DNA of 64,000 nt from Eulemur rufifrons (Eukaryota; Chordata; Mammalia; Primates; Lemuridae): assembly GCF_041146395.1 (NCBI RefSeq), contig NC_090996.1:33690738-33754737 (forward strand). The letters run 5' to 3'. The translations under genes and the position numbers were made by a program. How positions within the stretch are numbered: the first letter of the stretch is position 1; every line of letters starts with the position of its first letter. The notes under the pieces are model-generated. The model was not told where the DNA came from. It saw only the letters and a program-made list of their open reading frames with translations, and ran no database searches. Shown in pieces: positions 35,233 through 45,335 of the stretch.

Positions 35233-35415
35233 CAGTGTTGCCAGATCTAGCAAATAAAAATATAGGGCACCTAAGTAAGTATTCAGATCAACAACGAATC
35301 ATTTTTTAGTATAAGTATGTCCCAAATATGGCATAGGATGAGACATACTCAAAAATGATTTGTTGTTGATCTGAAATTTAAATTTAATAGGGCATCCTGT
35401 ATTTTATCAGACAAA
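35233..35415. repeat. Palindromic MITE-like element
   Basis: The left arm (AGATCAACAACGAATCATTT, then TAGTATAAGTATGTCCC) is mirrored by the right arm (GAGACATACTCAAAAATGAT, then TTGTTGTTGATCT), giving near-palindromic arms around about 35330. Its outer ends read CAGTGTTGCCAGATCTAGC and ATCCTGTATTTTATCAG, as in a known palindromic mammalian DNA-transposon MITE. I recognise the type but not the exact name. Confidence 0.75.
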
Positions 35416-36859
35416 ATTACATGTATGTATATACATGTATAAATATATAGCTGGTTAAAAATCACCCTGGCCTTTTTCCCAGGAACTCCAGCTACCTGGG
35501 CTAATGTCAGCCCTCGCCAAAGACTGCGTGCCCACCTGGCCCTGGGGGAGGACTTGCCCACTGGCCCGAGACTCCTAGCCCAGCTCTGTCGCTGGGAATC
35601 TGGTGTCTTCCTGCAAACTCCCAGGTAGCCAGGGAGCTGGGGAAGGCTGAGCCGTCCGCGGCAGTGACTTTTGTTAAAATGCCCAGGAAAATGGGACGGC
35701 TGCTGGCACCACAAAGACCCACGTTTAGCGTTTTCCTCAGCCCATATTCCTCTCCCGTTTCCTGAACTTCCCTGATGGTCAGAGTCCCTGCCTCCAGGGC
35801 CAGCTGCATAACTTTCAGGGCTGGTGCAAAATGAAAATGAAAGGCCCCTTGTTCAAAAGGCCAGAACAAAGTGCCATGAAAGGTATTAACGTGTAAACTT
35901 TTTTCCTTCCTTCTGTGGTCTCTCTCTCTTGACTCGTCATGGTGTATTTTTATCTGCTATTTAATGTCTATTGTTCTAAGTAAAGAAACATTAAATTGTA
36001 AATTATCAGCATGACTATTACTGTCCATCGTTACATTGTACAATGCCAGTTTAAAATGCAAAGGTAAGAGCATTTAACTCGGCCGCAGAATCACTGAAAT
36101 TATACAATTTAATTTTTCGTTTGTCCTTGGGCCAGGCCAGAAGAGACTCAGAGAGGTTGGGAGGAGGAAGAGCAGGTCCCCCCAGGCAGGGAGCTCAGGC
36201 AGGGTGACTGGGTCATACGTGCTGAGGCCCGAGGACTGTGAGTTCCCATCCCGCCAGCCGCTGGACCCACGCGCCACACCTGGCCAGGGCAGGCTCTGTG
36301 GAGGTTGAGCCAGGCATTTTTTCTTCCCAAAAGCTCACTGCCCCAACTCATTGCAGACAGACGACCCCCAGGGATTTTTAAACATGTGTGCCAAGATGCA
36401 TGAGGCTCACCAACCCTGCCAAGACATCACTACCCACCAGATGTGCTGGGGTGCTGCCAGCCCAGAGCAGGGTCGGCCACCACCCCAAGATGGCGGCATG
36501 CCCAACTCCAACCCCCCCCACACACACTTATACCCAGGCCCCTCCAGGGACAAAAGGTAAAGGACAGAGAATGGCAGTGGTCATGGGGCAGGGGCAGGGG
36601 TGGGAACCTGGCCAAGCCTAGGGCATCAGGGCGTGGAGGGACTGCAGTGGAGTCCCTGGGAGGCAGAGGGGAGTGGGGGGAGATGGCAGGGGGGCTGAGG
36701 CCCCAAGCCCCCAGTATATCAAGCCATATTGTCCCATCAGTTACAAAACACCCGTTTGAAGATAAAATTATTGAGAATTTCAAGCTGTCGACAGCAGAGG
36801 TTTGAACCAAGCCTGGGGCCCCTCTGAACATGCAGTGCTGTGTGGCTGCATGGGCCCAT
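35416..36859. other. Intergenic, no gene seen
   Basis: The stretch holds a possible ancient repeat at about 35790-35890 ('gccagctgcataactttcagggctggtgcaaaatg'). The rest (35890-36859) is unassigned. Overlapping open frames of 110-130 codons on both strands around 36430-36830 track GC content and show no domain. Confidence 0.55.
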
Positions 36860-37018
36860 GAAGCTGGTCCTGCCTGGACTCTTGCTAAACACGTGGATTT
36901 TCCTTGGTCCTGCCCCAGACCCAGGAATCAGAATCTCCAGAGAAGGTGTCCAGGAATCTCTGTAGTTAAAGGATGCCCCAGGCAGTCATCCCAGGGGAGT
37001 TGGGAACCACTGCTCCAG
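36860..37018 (+). repeat. MER5A hAT-Charlie MITE fragment
   Basis: 'gccccagacccaggaatcagaatctcc' and the end 'gagttgggaaccactgctcc' are in MER5A order and orientation; the last words are the typical terminal inverted repeat region. Confidence 0.7.
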
Positions 37019-37139
37019 GTTTCCAAACCCGGCTGCTGGTAACAGTCCTAGGTCCTCCCCCTCAGACTCAAATTTAAAATTCCTAAATTCTGCTCTCTTC
37101 TTCCGTCCTTGCTACCCCGGGGAATTCTACTGGAGTTTT

Positions 37140-37375
37140 AGAACCTCTTTGCCTGGATTCAGTAAATACTGACCCCATCATCCACTAGCTGTATGACCAC
37201 AAACAAGCTGCAGAACCTCTCTGTGCCTCACTTTTCTTACCTGTAAAATGGGAGAGTATAGATCTTTCCTCTTGGGGTTGTTGTGAGGATTCGGTGAGTT
37301 GCTGAAGACAAAGCGCTTGGAACAGTGTCAGCTACATTGTAAGTGCAAAATAATAGTTGGTTGTTATTACCAGGG
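37140..37375 (+). repeat. MIR SINE, sense, near-complete 3' two-thirds
   Basis: The best-preserved MIR in the window: 'actagctgtatgaccacaaacaag', 'aacctctctgtgcctcac', 'ttacctgtaaaatgggagag', 'ggttgttgtgaggattcgg', 'aaagcgcttggaacagtgtcagc', ending 'ttggttgttatta'. All are in sense order. Confidence 0.88.
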
Positions 37376-37689
37376 ATTCTCAGCATGGGCTGCATGTGAC
37401 AATTGTTTGCTTGCCTTGTTTGTTTTCAGTTCATTTTTAAATACCAGTGCCTGAGCCTCACTCCCGAACAATTAAATGAGAATCAGACAGTGATCGAGTA
37501 GAACATTTAAGTGTTCTGAGTATGAGAGTGGAGGCCCACTGGTACTGCATGGGAATGTGCTTTGTGCTTTCAAGTTCTCTGTCATGGAGTTTCTTCCTTA
37601 TATGCAGATATACGTTCTACTCTGCATTTTTTACAGCTTTTTATTTTTGAGATAATTGCCCTATCACTTTGACAGCTGTATGTAATTCC
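37376..37689. other. Intergenic; possible MER5-like scrap
   Basis: 'cagggattctcagcatgggctgc' at 37372 could be the start of another hAT MITE, but the body is not convincing. Nothing else is recognised. Confidence 0.4.
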
Positions 37690-37915
37690 ATGGTACAGAC
37701 ATAGCACAACCTGGTTAATCCCATATGAATGATATTATTCCACTGTGCTCTTCCCAACAGCTCTGTGAGCTGAGACTGTGTCCCCTTTCATGCAAGGTCT
37801 GGTGCCAGTCAAGTTCATAGACATTAAGTTTCTTATCCAAGATCATGCAGCTAGAAAATAGCAAAACTGATTGATGCCTGATCTGATTTTTATAACGATC
37901 GTGCAAAGTTGCCTC
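37690..37915 (-). repeat. MIR-like fragment, antisense
   Basis: The reverse-complement order 'ctctgtgagctgagactgtgtcccc' and 'gtttcttatccaagatcatgcagctag' fits a diverged MIR. Confidence 0.55.
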
Positions 37916-37993
37916 TCAACTAGTCAAGGGATAAAAACCCTGTTCTCAGACATTCCTGACTAAGATGGGTCAAATCTGGATTCATCCCTTATT

Positions 37994-38630
37994 ATGGGAT
38001 GAATTGTGTCCTGCCCCAAATTCATATGTTGGATGTGAGGGTGATCTGGCTGTGACATCTGTCACCCATTGATCGCCAGCATTGATTCCACTGATCTGGC
38101 TGGCTGGGCAGGTGTCCCCGTCCTCCCTCACTGCTCCTTGTGCGTCATGTCCCCCCAGAAGCTGCGCGCTCAGTTGAAGGGGACGACCTTCCCTGAAAAA
38201 GGAGGAGGTTCTTCGGTCGAGTAGCTGTGCTCCCCTGCTGCAGTCTCCAAACAAGCTTTCACACTCCAAAATTCCTGTTGAAGCCCCAGTCCCCGGTTCC
38301 TCAGAATGTGGCTGCATTTGGAGATAAGGCGTTTAAAGAGGTGAGTTAAAATGAGGCCATTGAGGAGGCCCTGATCCAGTCTGACTGGTGTCCTTATAAA
38401 AGGAGATTGGGACACACAGAGAGACGCAGGGGATGTGCATGCACAGAGGAAAGACCCTGTGATGACACTGGGAGAAGACGGTCACCTGCAAGGCAAGGAG
38501 AGGCCCAGAAGGAACCAACCCTGGCAACACCTTCATCTTGGACTTACAGCCTCCACCTGTGAGGAAATTTCTGTCATTGAAGGCACCCAGTCTGTTGTTT
38601 TCTTATGGCTGCCCGAGCAAACCAAACATC
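37994..38630 (+). mobile_element. MLT1-type (MaLR) solo LTR, interrupted by a 7SK retrocopy
   Basis: The LTR opens ATTATGGGATGAATTGTGTC, pauses at 38030, and resumes at about 38266 with CCTGTTGAAGCCCCAGTCCC. It continues 'ggctgcatttggagataaggcg', 'gactggtgtccttataaaagg', 'gaaggaaccaaccctggc' and ends TTATGGCTGCCCGAGCAAAC. The order is the same as in the LTRs at 29449 and 62609. It is non-coding. Confidence 0.82.
38031..38261 (+). pseudogene. RN7SK-like pseudogene: 7SK RNA retropseudogene, 3'-truncated
   Basis: The start GGATGTGAGGGTGATCTGGC is the exact 5' beginning of 7SK apart from one base. The order continues ACATCTGTCACCCATTGATC, CTGATCTGGCTGGCTGGGC, AAGCTGCGCGCTCAGTTGAA, TTCTTCGGTCGAGTAGCTG and CTCCAAACAAGCTTTCA. 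About the first 240 of 331 nucleotides are represented, with small deletions (for example about 10 nt after TTCGGTC). The last ~90 nt, including the 3' stem bound by LARP7, are absent, and there is no A tail. An imperfect duplication of LTR sequence (CCAAATTCATATGTTG / CCAAAATTCCTGTTG, 38016 and 38266) flanks it. It is non-functional as 7SK and lacks the Pol III promoter, which lies upstream of the real gene. Confidence 0.9.
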
Positions 38631-38794
38631 AAGTTCAAGGGTGAAAGGAAGGCGCCCAGTGTGCAGACCTCTCTCCTTCCTGTTCAACCTGCTGCTTTTA
38701 TGTGCAAACTGCTCAGCAGAGGGCCCAGCACAGAACCGTTCTTAATATGCACGCAAAGCTCTGGATGCAACAAGGTGTAGCCTCCTCCAATCTG

Positions 38795-38910
38795 AGCTGT
38801 ATCCCCATTCTACACATGAGGAAACTGAGGCTTAGAAAGGATATGCAATGTGTCCAAGGTCACATAGCTTTTGAATTGCAGAGCCAGGATGAAAGATTCA
38901 AACCAGTTAT
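38795..38910 (-). repeat. MIR SINE fragment, antisense
   Basis: 'ccccattctacacatgaggaaactgaggcttagaaagg' then 'ccaaggtcacatagcttttgaattgcagagccagg' is a clear reverse-complemented MIR core. Confidence 0.85.
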
Positions 38911-38940
38911 TTAATATAAGTTTGTCTCCAGATTCCGTGC

Positions 38941-39660
38941 TCTTTTTTTATTTGTTTAATCAGTTTAAATTTGTTTAATTGACTGAGGTATAATTTATAT
39001 GTATTAAATGCTTCGATATTTAAATCTACAGTCTGATGAGTTTTGACAAATCTATACACCTGCATAATCACCATCACAATCAAGCTGTAGAACATTTTCA
39101 TCGCTCTGGGAAGTTCCCTCATGCGTCTTAACAGTCAGTTCTCCAACTCCCTCCCCTAGTCCCTCCAACTGCCAATCTCATTCCTGTTGCCTGTTCTGGA
39201 ACTTTGAATAACTGGAATCATTTGTGTGGACCCTTTTGGGTTTGGTTTCTTTGGCTCAACATAATATCACTGAGAGCCATCCCTGCTGTTTTGTGTATCA
39301 GGTGTTCGTGCGTTTCATTGCTGAGTAGCTTCTGTCATGTGGCTACATCACAATTTGTTTATGTATTCACCCACCCACAGACATTCGGGTTATTTCCAGT
39401 TTGGGGCTATTATGAATAACGCTGCTATGAACGTTTATGTACAAATCTCTTTGTGGAATATAGTTTCATTCCTCTTGGGTAAATACCTAGTAGTAGAATT
39501 GCTGGTCATAGGGAAGGATATGTTTAACATTGTGGAAAATTGCCAAATTGTGTTCCAAAGTGGTTATACCATCTTACACTCCTTCTAGCAGGGTAGAGAG
39601 TTCTAGTTGCTCCACAACATCATCAACACTTGGTATCATAATTTTTTTTAATTTTTGAAA
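38941..39660 (-). repeat. Old L1M 3'-end fragment, antisense
   Basis: Ordered phrases on the + strand: 'attgactgaggtataatttatatg', 'ataatcaccatcacaatcaagctgtagaacattttcatc', 'ttatttccagtttggggctattatgaataacgctgctatg', 'cttgggtaaatacctagtag'. This is the same reverse-complemented L1M 3' region as the fragments at 25680 and 44244. Confidence 0.85.
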
Positions 39661-39666
39661 GTTTCA

Positions 39667-40013
39667 GCTGGGTACAGTGGCTCACGCCTGTAATCCTAGC
39701 ACTCTGGGAGGCCGAGGTGGGCAGATCGTTTGAGCTCAGGAGTTCGAGACCAGCCTGAGCAAGAGCGAGACCCCATCTCTACTAAAAATAGAAAGAAATT
39801 ATATGGACAGCTAAAAATATATATAGAAAAAATTAGCCAGGCATGGTGGCGCATGCCTGTAGTCCCAGCTACTCGGGAGGCTGAGACAGGAGGATCGCTT
39901 GAGCTCAGGAGTTTGAGGTTGCTGTGAGCTAGGCTGACTCCACGGCACTCACTCTAGCCTGGGCAACAGAGTGAGACTCTGTCTCAAAAAAAAAAAAAAA
40001 AAAAAAAAAAAAA
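39667..40013 (+). mobile_element. Full-length lemur-type Alu
   Basis: A complete dimer from GCTGGGTACAGTGGCTCACG to a 27-base A tail. It carries the lemur bases (CCTAGCACTCTGGGAGG; AAATTATATGGACAGC) and sits at the edge of the antisense L1M fragment. Confidence 0.95.
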
Positions 40014-41076
40014 CTTTTCATAGCTTTTTAAAATATAATTTCCATTTTCCTGCCAAAATTCCCAAGCTTGGGTTTTATCTTCTTAAACAGAGTAAGCAGA
40101 GTTGGTTTTATAGTCTATGTCTGATTCTAATATGTGGGAGCCTTACAGAGCTACTTCTGTTGTCTGCTGTTCCTGTTGGTTCTTCTTCTTACTGTCAAGT
40201 CACCTCATGAGCCTGATTATCTGTGTGGTGGACAATGTATTTGAAAAGTTATTTGTATGAAAATATGGGGCCTGGGATGATGTTCTCTTATTCCAGAGAG
40301 GATTTTTTTTTTCTTTTCCAGGTGCCTGGGGACATTAGCCATCTGGGACCTCCTTTATCCAATTTTAGGGCTGAATATTTCCTGGGCTACCTGATGAGTC
40401 ACAGCTGGGCCGCAGCACGCAGCAGCTGCATTGCTTCCATGACATCCTGCCTGCTAAGGTGCTGCCCTTGGAAACCAGGGTATGTTTTACTAGAGCCTCC
40501 AAATGTTGGCAGGCCCTGGATTCTGGCTTTGCCCCCATAGCCCTGTGAAGTTGTAAGTGAAGTTCTCAGCTGTCTCTTTGGATCAGCAAACAGCCCGTAG
40601 ACAAAAGCGGCTGTGGTTCTGGGCTCACCGTTCTAGATCTCTGCCCTGCCTGGATGTTGGCCCAGTAATTCTCACTATCTTGTTAGCTCTTTGTTTTTTG
40701 TTGTATTTTGTTTTGGTTGTTTTCATTGGACAGGCTGATACAAATTACCTAGACCACCATTATGGAAGTAGAAGTACCCACCTCACTTTTTTAAAAGGCA
40801 AATATACTGTGTAAGTTAGTAGTTTAGAGGCATAAAATATTCAAGATAAATAAACAAGAGCTATCTGTCGCAAAGCAGCTTACAACCTCCTGGGGAAGAC
40901 ACACTTGTATTCAGCTTGTCGAAAGCCAGAGACCAGGATGCACAACAACACCGTGGTTCAGAGCAGACGGGGAACACAGGGACTCGAGAGGACTCCGTGG
41001 GAGAAGCAGCCCACTGCATGGGGCCTTGGAAGAAAAGCCAGAGCCTAACAGTTTCTTTTCATTTCCTTTTCGCTGG
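40014..41076. other. Intergenic; possible ancient LINE remnant, no gene
   Basis: Part of it (about 40070-40390, 'gttcttcttcttactgtcaagtcacc') resembles text near 63400 and may be an antisense LINE remnant. The rest is unassigned. Confidence 0.4.
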
Positions 41077-43960
41077 TTTTTTTTTTTTGGATTATTATTT
41101 GTTTTAGTTTCACAGCAAAGTTGAGCAGAAAGTACAGAGAATTCTCCCCTGCTGTCAGCATCCTACACCCGAGCGGTACGGTTGTTACAATTGGTACAGC
41201 TACAGTGACAAGTCCTCACCCAAAGTCCACAGTTAACATTAGGGCTCACTCTTGGTGTTGTACATTCTGTGGGTTTGGACAAGTGTTTAATGACATGTGT
41301 CCACTATGATAGTGTCCTATGACATAGTTTCATTGCCTAAAATTCCTGTTTTATCGATTCATTCCTTCTTTTCCTTTAACCCCTGGTGACCACTGATCTT
41401 TTTACTCTTTCCATATCTCCATAGTTTTGCCTTTTCCAGAGTGTTATATAGTTGGAATCACATAGTCTGCAGCCTTTTCAGACTGGCTTCTTTCACTTAG
41501 TAACATGCTTTTAAAGTTCCTCCGTGTTTTTTCATGGCTTGACAGCTCATTTCTTTTTAGCACTGAATGATATTCCATTGTCTGGATGTGCCGTGGTTTA
41601 TTTATCCTTCACCTGCTGAAGGCCGTCTTGGCTGCTTCCAAGTTTTGGCAGTCACAAATAATGCTGCCATAAACATCCACATGCATATATTTGTTTTGGG
41701 TTTTTTTTTTTTTTTTTGAGACAGAGTGTCACTCTCGCTCACAGCAACCTCAAACTCCTGAGCTCAAGCAATCCTGCTGCCTCAGCCTCCCGAGTAGCTG
41801 GGACTACAGGCATGTGCCACCATGCCCGGCTAATTTTTTACATTTTTAGTAGAGATGGGGTCTCACTCTCGCTCAGGCTGGTCTTGAACTCCCAAGCTCA
41901 AACGATTCACCCACCTCTGCCTTCCAGAGTGCTAGGATTACAGGCGTGAGCCACTGCGCCCGGCCAGTGTGCGTGTATTTGTGTGGACCTAAGTTTTCAG
42001 CTCATCTGGGTAAATGCCAAGGAGCGTAATTGCTGGATCCTGTGGTAAGAGTATGTTTAGTTTTGTAAGAAACTGTGAAACTGTCTTCCATGGTGGCTGT
42101 ACTGTTTTGCATTCCTGCCAGCAGTGAATGAGAACTCCTGTTGCTCAACACTCTCAACAACATGTGGTGGTGTCAGTGTTCTGGATTTTGGGCATTCTAA
42201 TAGATGTGTAGCAGTGGTATGTCGTTAGTGTTTTAATTTGTATTTCCCTAATGACGTATGATGTGGAGCATGTTTTCATGTGCTTTTTTGCCATCTGTAT
42301 ATCTTCTGTGGTAAAATGTCTGTTTAGGTCTTTTGCCCATTTTTAAAATCCAGTTTTTCATTTCCTTATTGTTGAGTTTTAAGAATTCTTTGTATATCTT
42401 GGACAACAGTCCTTTGTCAGATATGTCTTTTGCAAATATTTCCCCCCAGTCTGTGGCTTTTCTTTCTCTTCTCTTGACAGTGTCTTTCACAGAGCAGACA
42501 TTTTAAATTTTAATGAAATCCAGCTTATCAGTTGTTTCTTTCATAGATTATGTCTTTTCTGTTGTATCCAAACAGTCATTGCCATGCCCAAAGTCATCTA
42601 CATTTTCTCATGTATTATCTTCTAGGAGCTTTATAGTTTTGTGTTTTACATTTAGGTCTGTGATCCATTTTGAGTTAACTTTTGTGAAAGGTATAACGCC
42701 TATATCTAGATTCAGTTTTTTGCATGTGAATGTCCATTTGTTCTAGCACCCTTTGTTGAAAAGATTCTCTTTTCCCCATTGTATTGCCTTTGTTCCTTTG
42801 TCAAAGATCAGTTGACTGTATTGTAGGTCTATGTCTAGACTCTCTATTCTGGTCCATCCATCTACTTGTCTATTCTTTCATCAATACTACACTGTCTTGA
42901 TTACTGAACCCTTATAGTGAGTCTTGAAGTTGGGTAGTGTCAGCCTTCCAACTTTGTTCATCTTCTTTAATATTGTAGTGGCTATTCTGGGTCTTTTGCC
43001 TCTCCGTATAAACTTTAGAGTCAGTTTGCTGATACCCACAACATAACTTCCTGGGATTTTGTTGGGATTGAATTGAATTTGTTGCATTGAATCTACAGAT
43101 CAAGTTGGAAAGAACTGACATCCTGGCGAAATTGAGTCTTTCTATCCACAAGCATGAAATATTTCTCCATTTACCTAGTTCTTCTTTGATTTCTTTTTTC
43201 AGAGTTTTGTTTCTTTATAATGGCCTTGTACATATTTTATTAGATTTATACCTAAGTATTTCATTTGGGTGGATGCTAATGTAAATGGCATTGTGTTTTT
43301 GATTTCAAATTTCATTTGTTCATTGGTGGGATATAGGAAATGATTAGCTTTTGCATATTAATCTTGTATCCTACAACCTTGCTATATTTACTTGCTGGTT
43401 TTAGGAGGGTTTTTTGGTTGTCGTTGTTGATTCTCTTTTTTTAGATTTTCTATATAGGTGATCATGCCATCTGCAAATCAAGGCAATTTTATTTCTTCCT
43501 AGTATGTATACCTTTTATTTACCTTTCTTGTCTTACTGCATTAGCTAGGACTTTTGATACAGAGTAGTGAGAGGGAATATTCTTGCCTTGTTCCTGATCT
43601 TAGCAGGAAAGCTTCTAGTTTCTCACCACTAGATATGATGTTAGCTGATGGGGGGGTTGTTTTTTGTTTTTGTTTTTTAGATATTAATAGAGGACGTTCC
43701 CCTGTATTCCTAGTTTGATGAGAGTTTTTATGAGCAGGTGTGTTGGATTTTGTCAAATGCTTTTTGTGCATTTTATATTTAGGTCTATGATCTATTTAAT
43801 TTTTATGAGTGTGTAACATCTATTGGTATGGTTGTATGATTTTTTTTCTTTAGCCTGTTGATGTGATGGATTGATTACATTAATTGATTTTCAAATGTTG
43901 GACCAGCCTTCCATACCTGGGATAAATCCCACTTGGTAATGGTATATAATTCTGTTTATA
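41077..43960 (-). mobile_element. L1 LINE, antisense, 5'-truncated, about 2.6 kb plus a nested Alu
   Basis: On the + strand it starts with a T tract (the L1 tail), passes a 3' UTR and enters the distal ORF2. The minus strand encodes recognisable ORF2 fragments: WGEIFAKDISDKGLLSKIYK (within 42248-42490) and, further in, IPGSYVVGISKLTLKF (within 42887-43087). Stops and frameshifts break the frame throughout, so it is a dead copy. A minus-strand Alu splits it at 41701-41965. Its 5' boundary is approximate. It is the longest LINE in the window. Confidence 0.9.
41701..41965 (-). mobile_element. Lemur-type Alu, antisense, internally shortened
   Basis: T tract, GAGACAGAGTGTCACTCTCG, then GAGCCACTGCGCCCGGCC at 41965. 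The 'gttgcccgggctagagtgc' part of the right arm is missing, as is the 'tatatggacagc' linker. It lies in the L1 UTR. Confidence 0.92.
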
Positions 43961-44243
43961 TTATGTGCCTTATATTACTGCAGATTGCTGCACTCATTCA
44001 GTATATACTGATTCTTTTTAGTTCTGAATGTTCAGGGTGACATTTTCTTTCCTAGTTCTCACTTTCTACGAGTGCCTGAGGGTAGAATTTGTACCCTTGT
44101 CTTACGCACTTACTGTAATAAGAAAGTCCTTTATTGTTAGTCGTATCCAGGTGGATTGTTTCACAGACGGCCAGAGGGATTACAGAAGCTCCCACCACAC
44201 AGAGTGAGAAGAGACTCCCTAACCCACCAAAATCCTTTTTCTA

Positions 44244-45335
44244 TAAACAGTTTTTTATTGAGATGTAATTCGCATGCCATATAATTCACCATTTAAAGTG
44301 TACAATTCAATGGCTTTTCTTTTTATTTTATTTTTATTTTTTGAGACAGAGTCTCACTCTGTTGCCCGGGCTAGAGTGCTGTGGAGTCAGCCTAGCTCAC
44401 AGCAACCTCAAACTCCTGGGTTCAAGCGATCCTTCTGCCTCAGCCTCCCGAGTAGCTGGGACTACAGGCATGCACCACCATGCTCTACATATTTTTAATT
44501 GTCCGGTTAATTTCTTCCTATTTTTTAATAGAGACGGGGTCTCGCTCTTGCTCAGGCTGGTCTTGAACTCCTGACCTCGAGCAATCCTCCCGCCTCTGCC
44601 TCCCAGAGTGTTAGGATTACAGGCGTGAGCCACCGCGCCCGGCCAGTGGTTTTTCATATATTCGCGGAGCTGTGCAGCCATCACCACAATCAATTTTAGG
44701 ACATTTTCATTATCCCAGAAAGAAACACCACACCTCTTAAACATCACTTCTCTAATCCTCCCATTCCCCAATCCCAACTCTAGACAACCGCTAATCTACT
44801 TTCTGTCTCTATGGATTTGCCTGTTTGGGACATTTCATATAAATGGAATCATGCAATAATGACCTTTGTGACTGGCATCTTTCACCAAGCATAATGTTTT
44901 CATTTTCATCCATGTTGTAGCATGAATCAATACTTACTTCCTTTTTATGGTTAAATAATATTCCATTGTTTGGATAGATCATACTTTGTTCACCTGTTGA
45001 CCTGTTTATAGACACGTGGGTTGTTTCCACTTTGGGGTGTTACAAACAATGCAGCTATGAACATTCCTGTACAGGGTTTTGCATGGATGCAGGTTTTCAT
45101 TTCTCTTGGGTATATACTTAGGAGTGGAATTGCTGACACATGGTAACTCTATGTTTAAACTTTTGAGGAACTGCCAGACTGTTTTCCACAATGGCTACAC
45201 CATTTTACATTCCCATCAGAGGTGTTTAAAGGTTTCAATTTCTTCACATCCTCACCAGCACTTCTTATTCTCTGTGTTTTCGACTGTGGCTGCCCCAGTG
45301 GGAGTGAAGTGGTGTCGCATCACAGTTCCCTGCTG
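44244..45335 (-). repeat. Old L1M 3'-end fragment, antisense, split by an Alu
   Basis: 'cagttttttattgagatgtaattcgcatgcc' precedes the Alu. After it come 'gagctgtgcagccatcaccacaatc', 'aatggaatcatgcaataatg', 'cttgggtatatacttaggagtgg' and 'cacatcctcaccagcacttc'. This is a second, separate L1M 3' end in the same orientation as the L1 at 41077. Confidence 0.87.
44317..44644 (-). mobile_element. Full-length lemur-type Alu, antisense
   Basis: A T-rich start (TTTTATTTTATTTTTATTTT), GAGACAGAGTCTCACTCTGT, and GAGCCACCGCGCCCGGCC at the end. The short duplication AATGGCTTTT / AGTGGTTTTT comes from the host L1M. Confidence 0.94.

Noticed and set aside
38031..38261. Functional 7SK RNA gene
   Set aside because: The 3' third is missing, internal deletions are present, it sits inside an LTR with a target duplication, and no Pol III proximal promoter precedes it.
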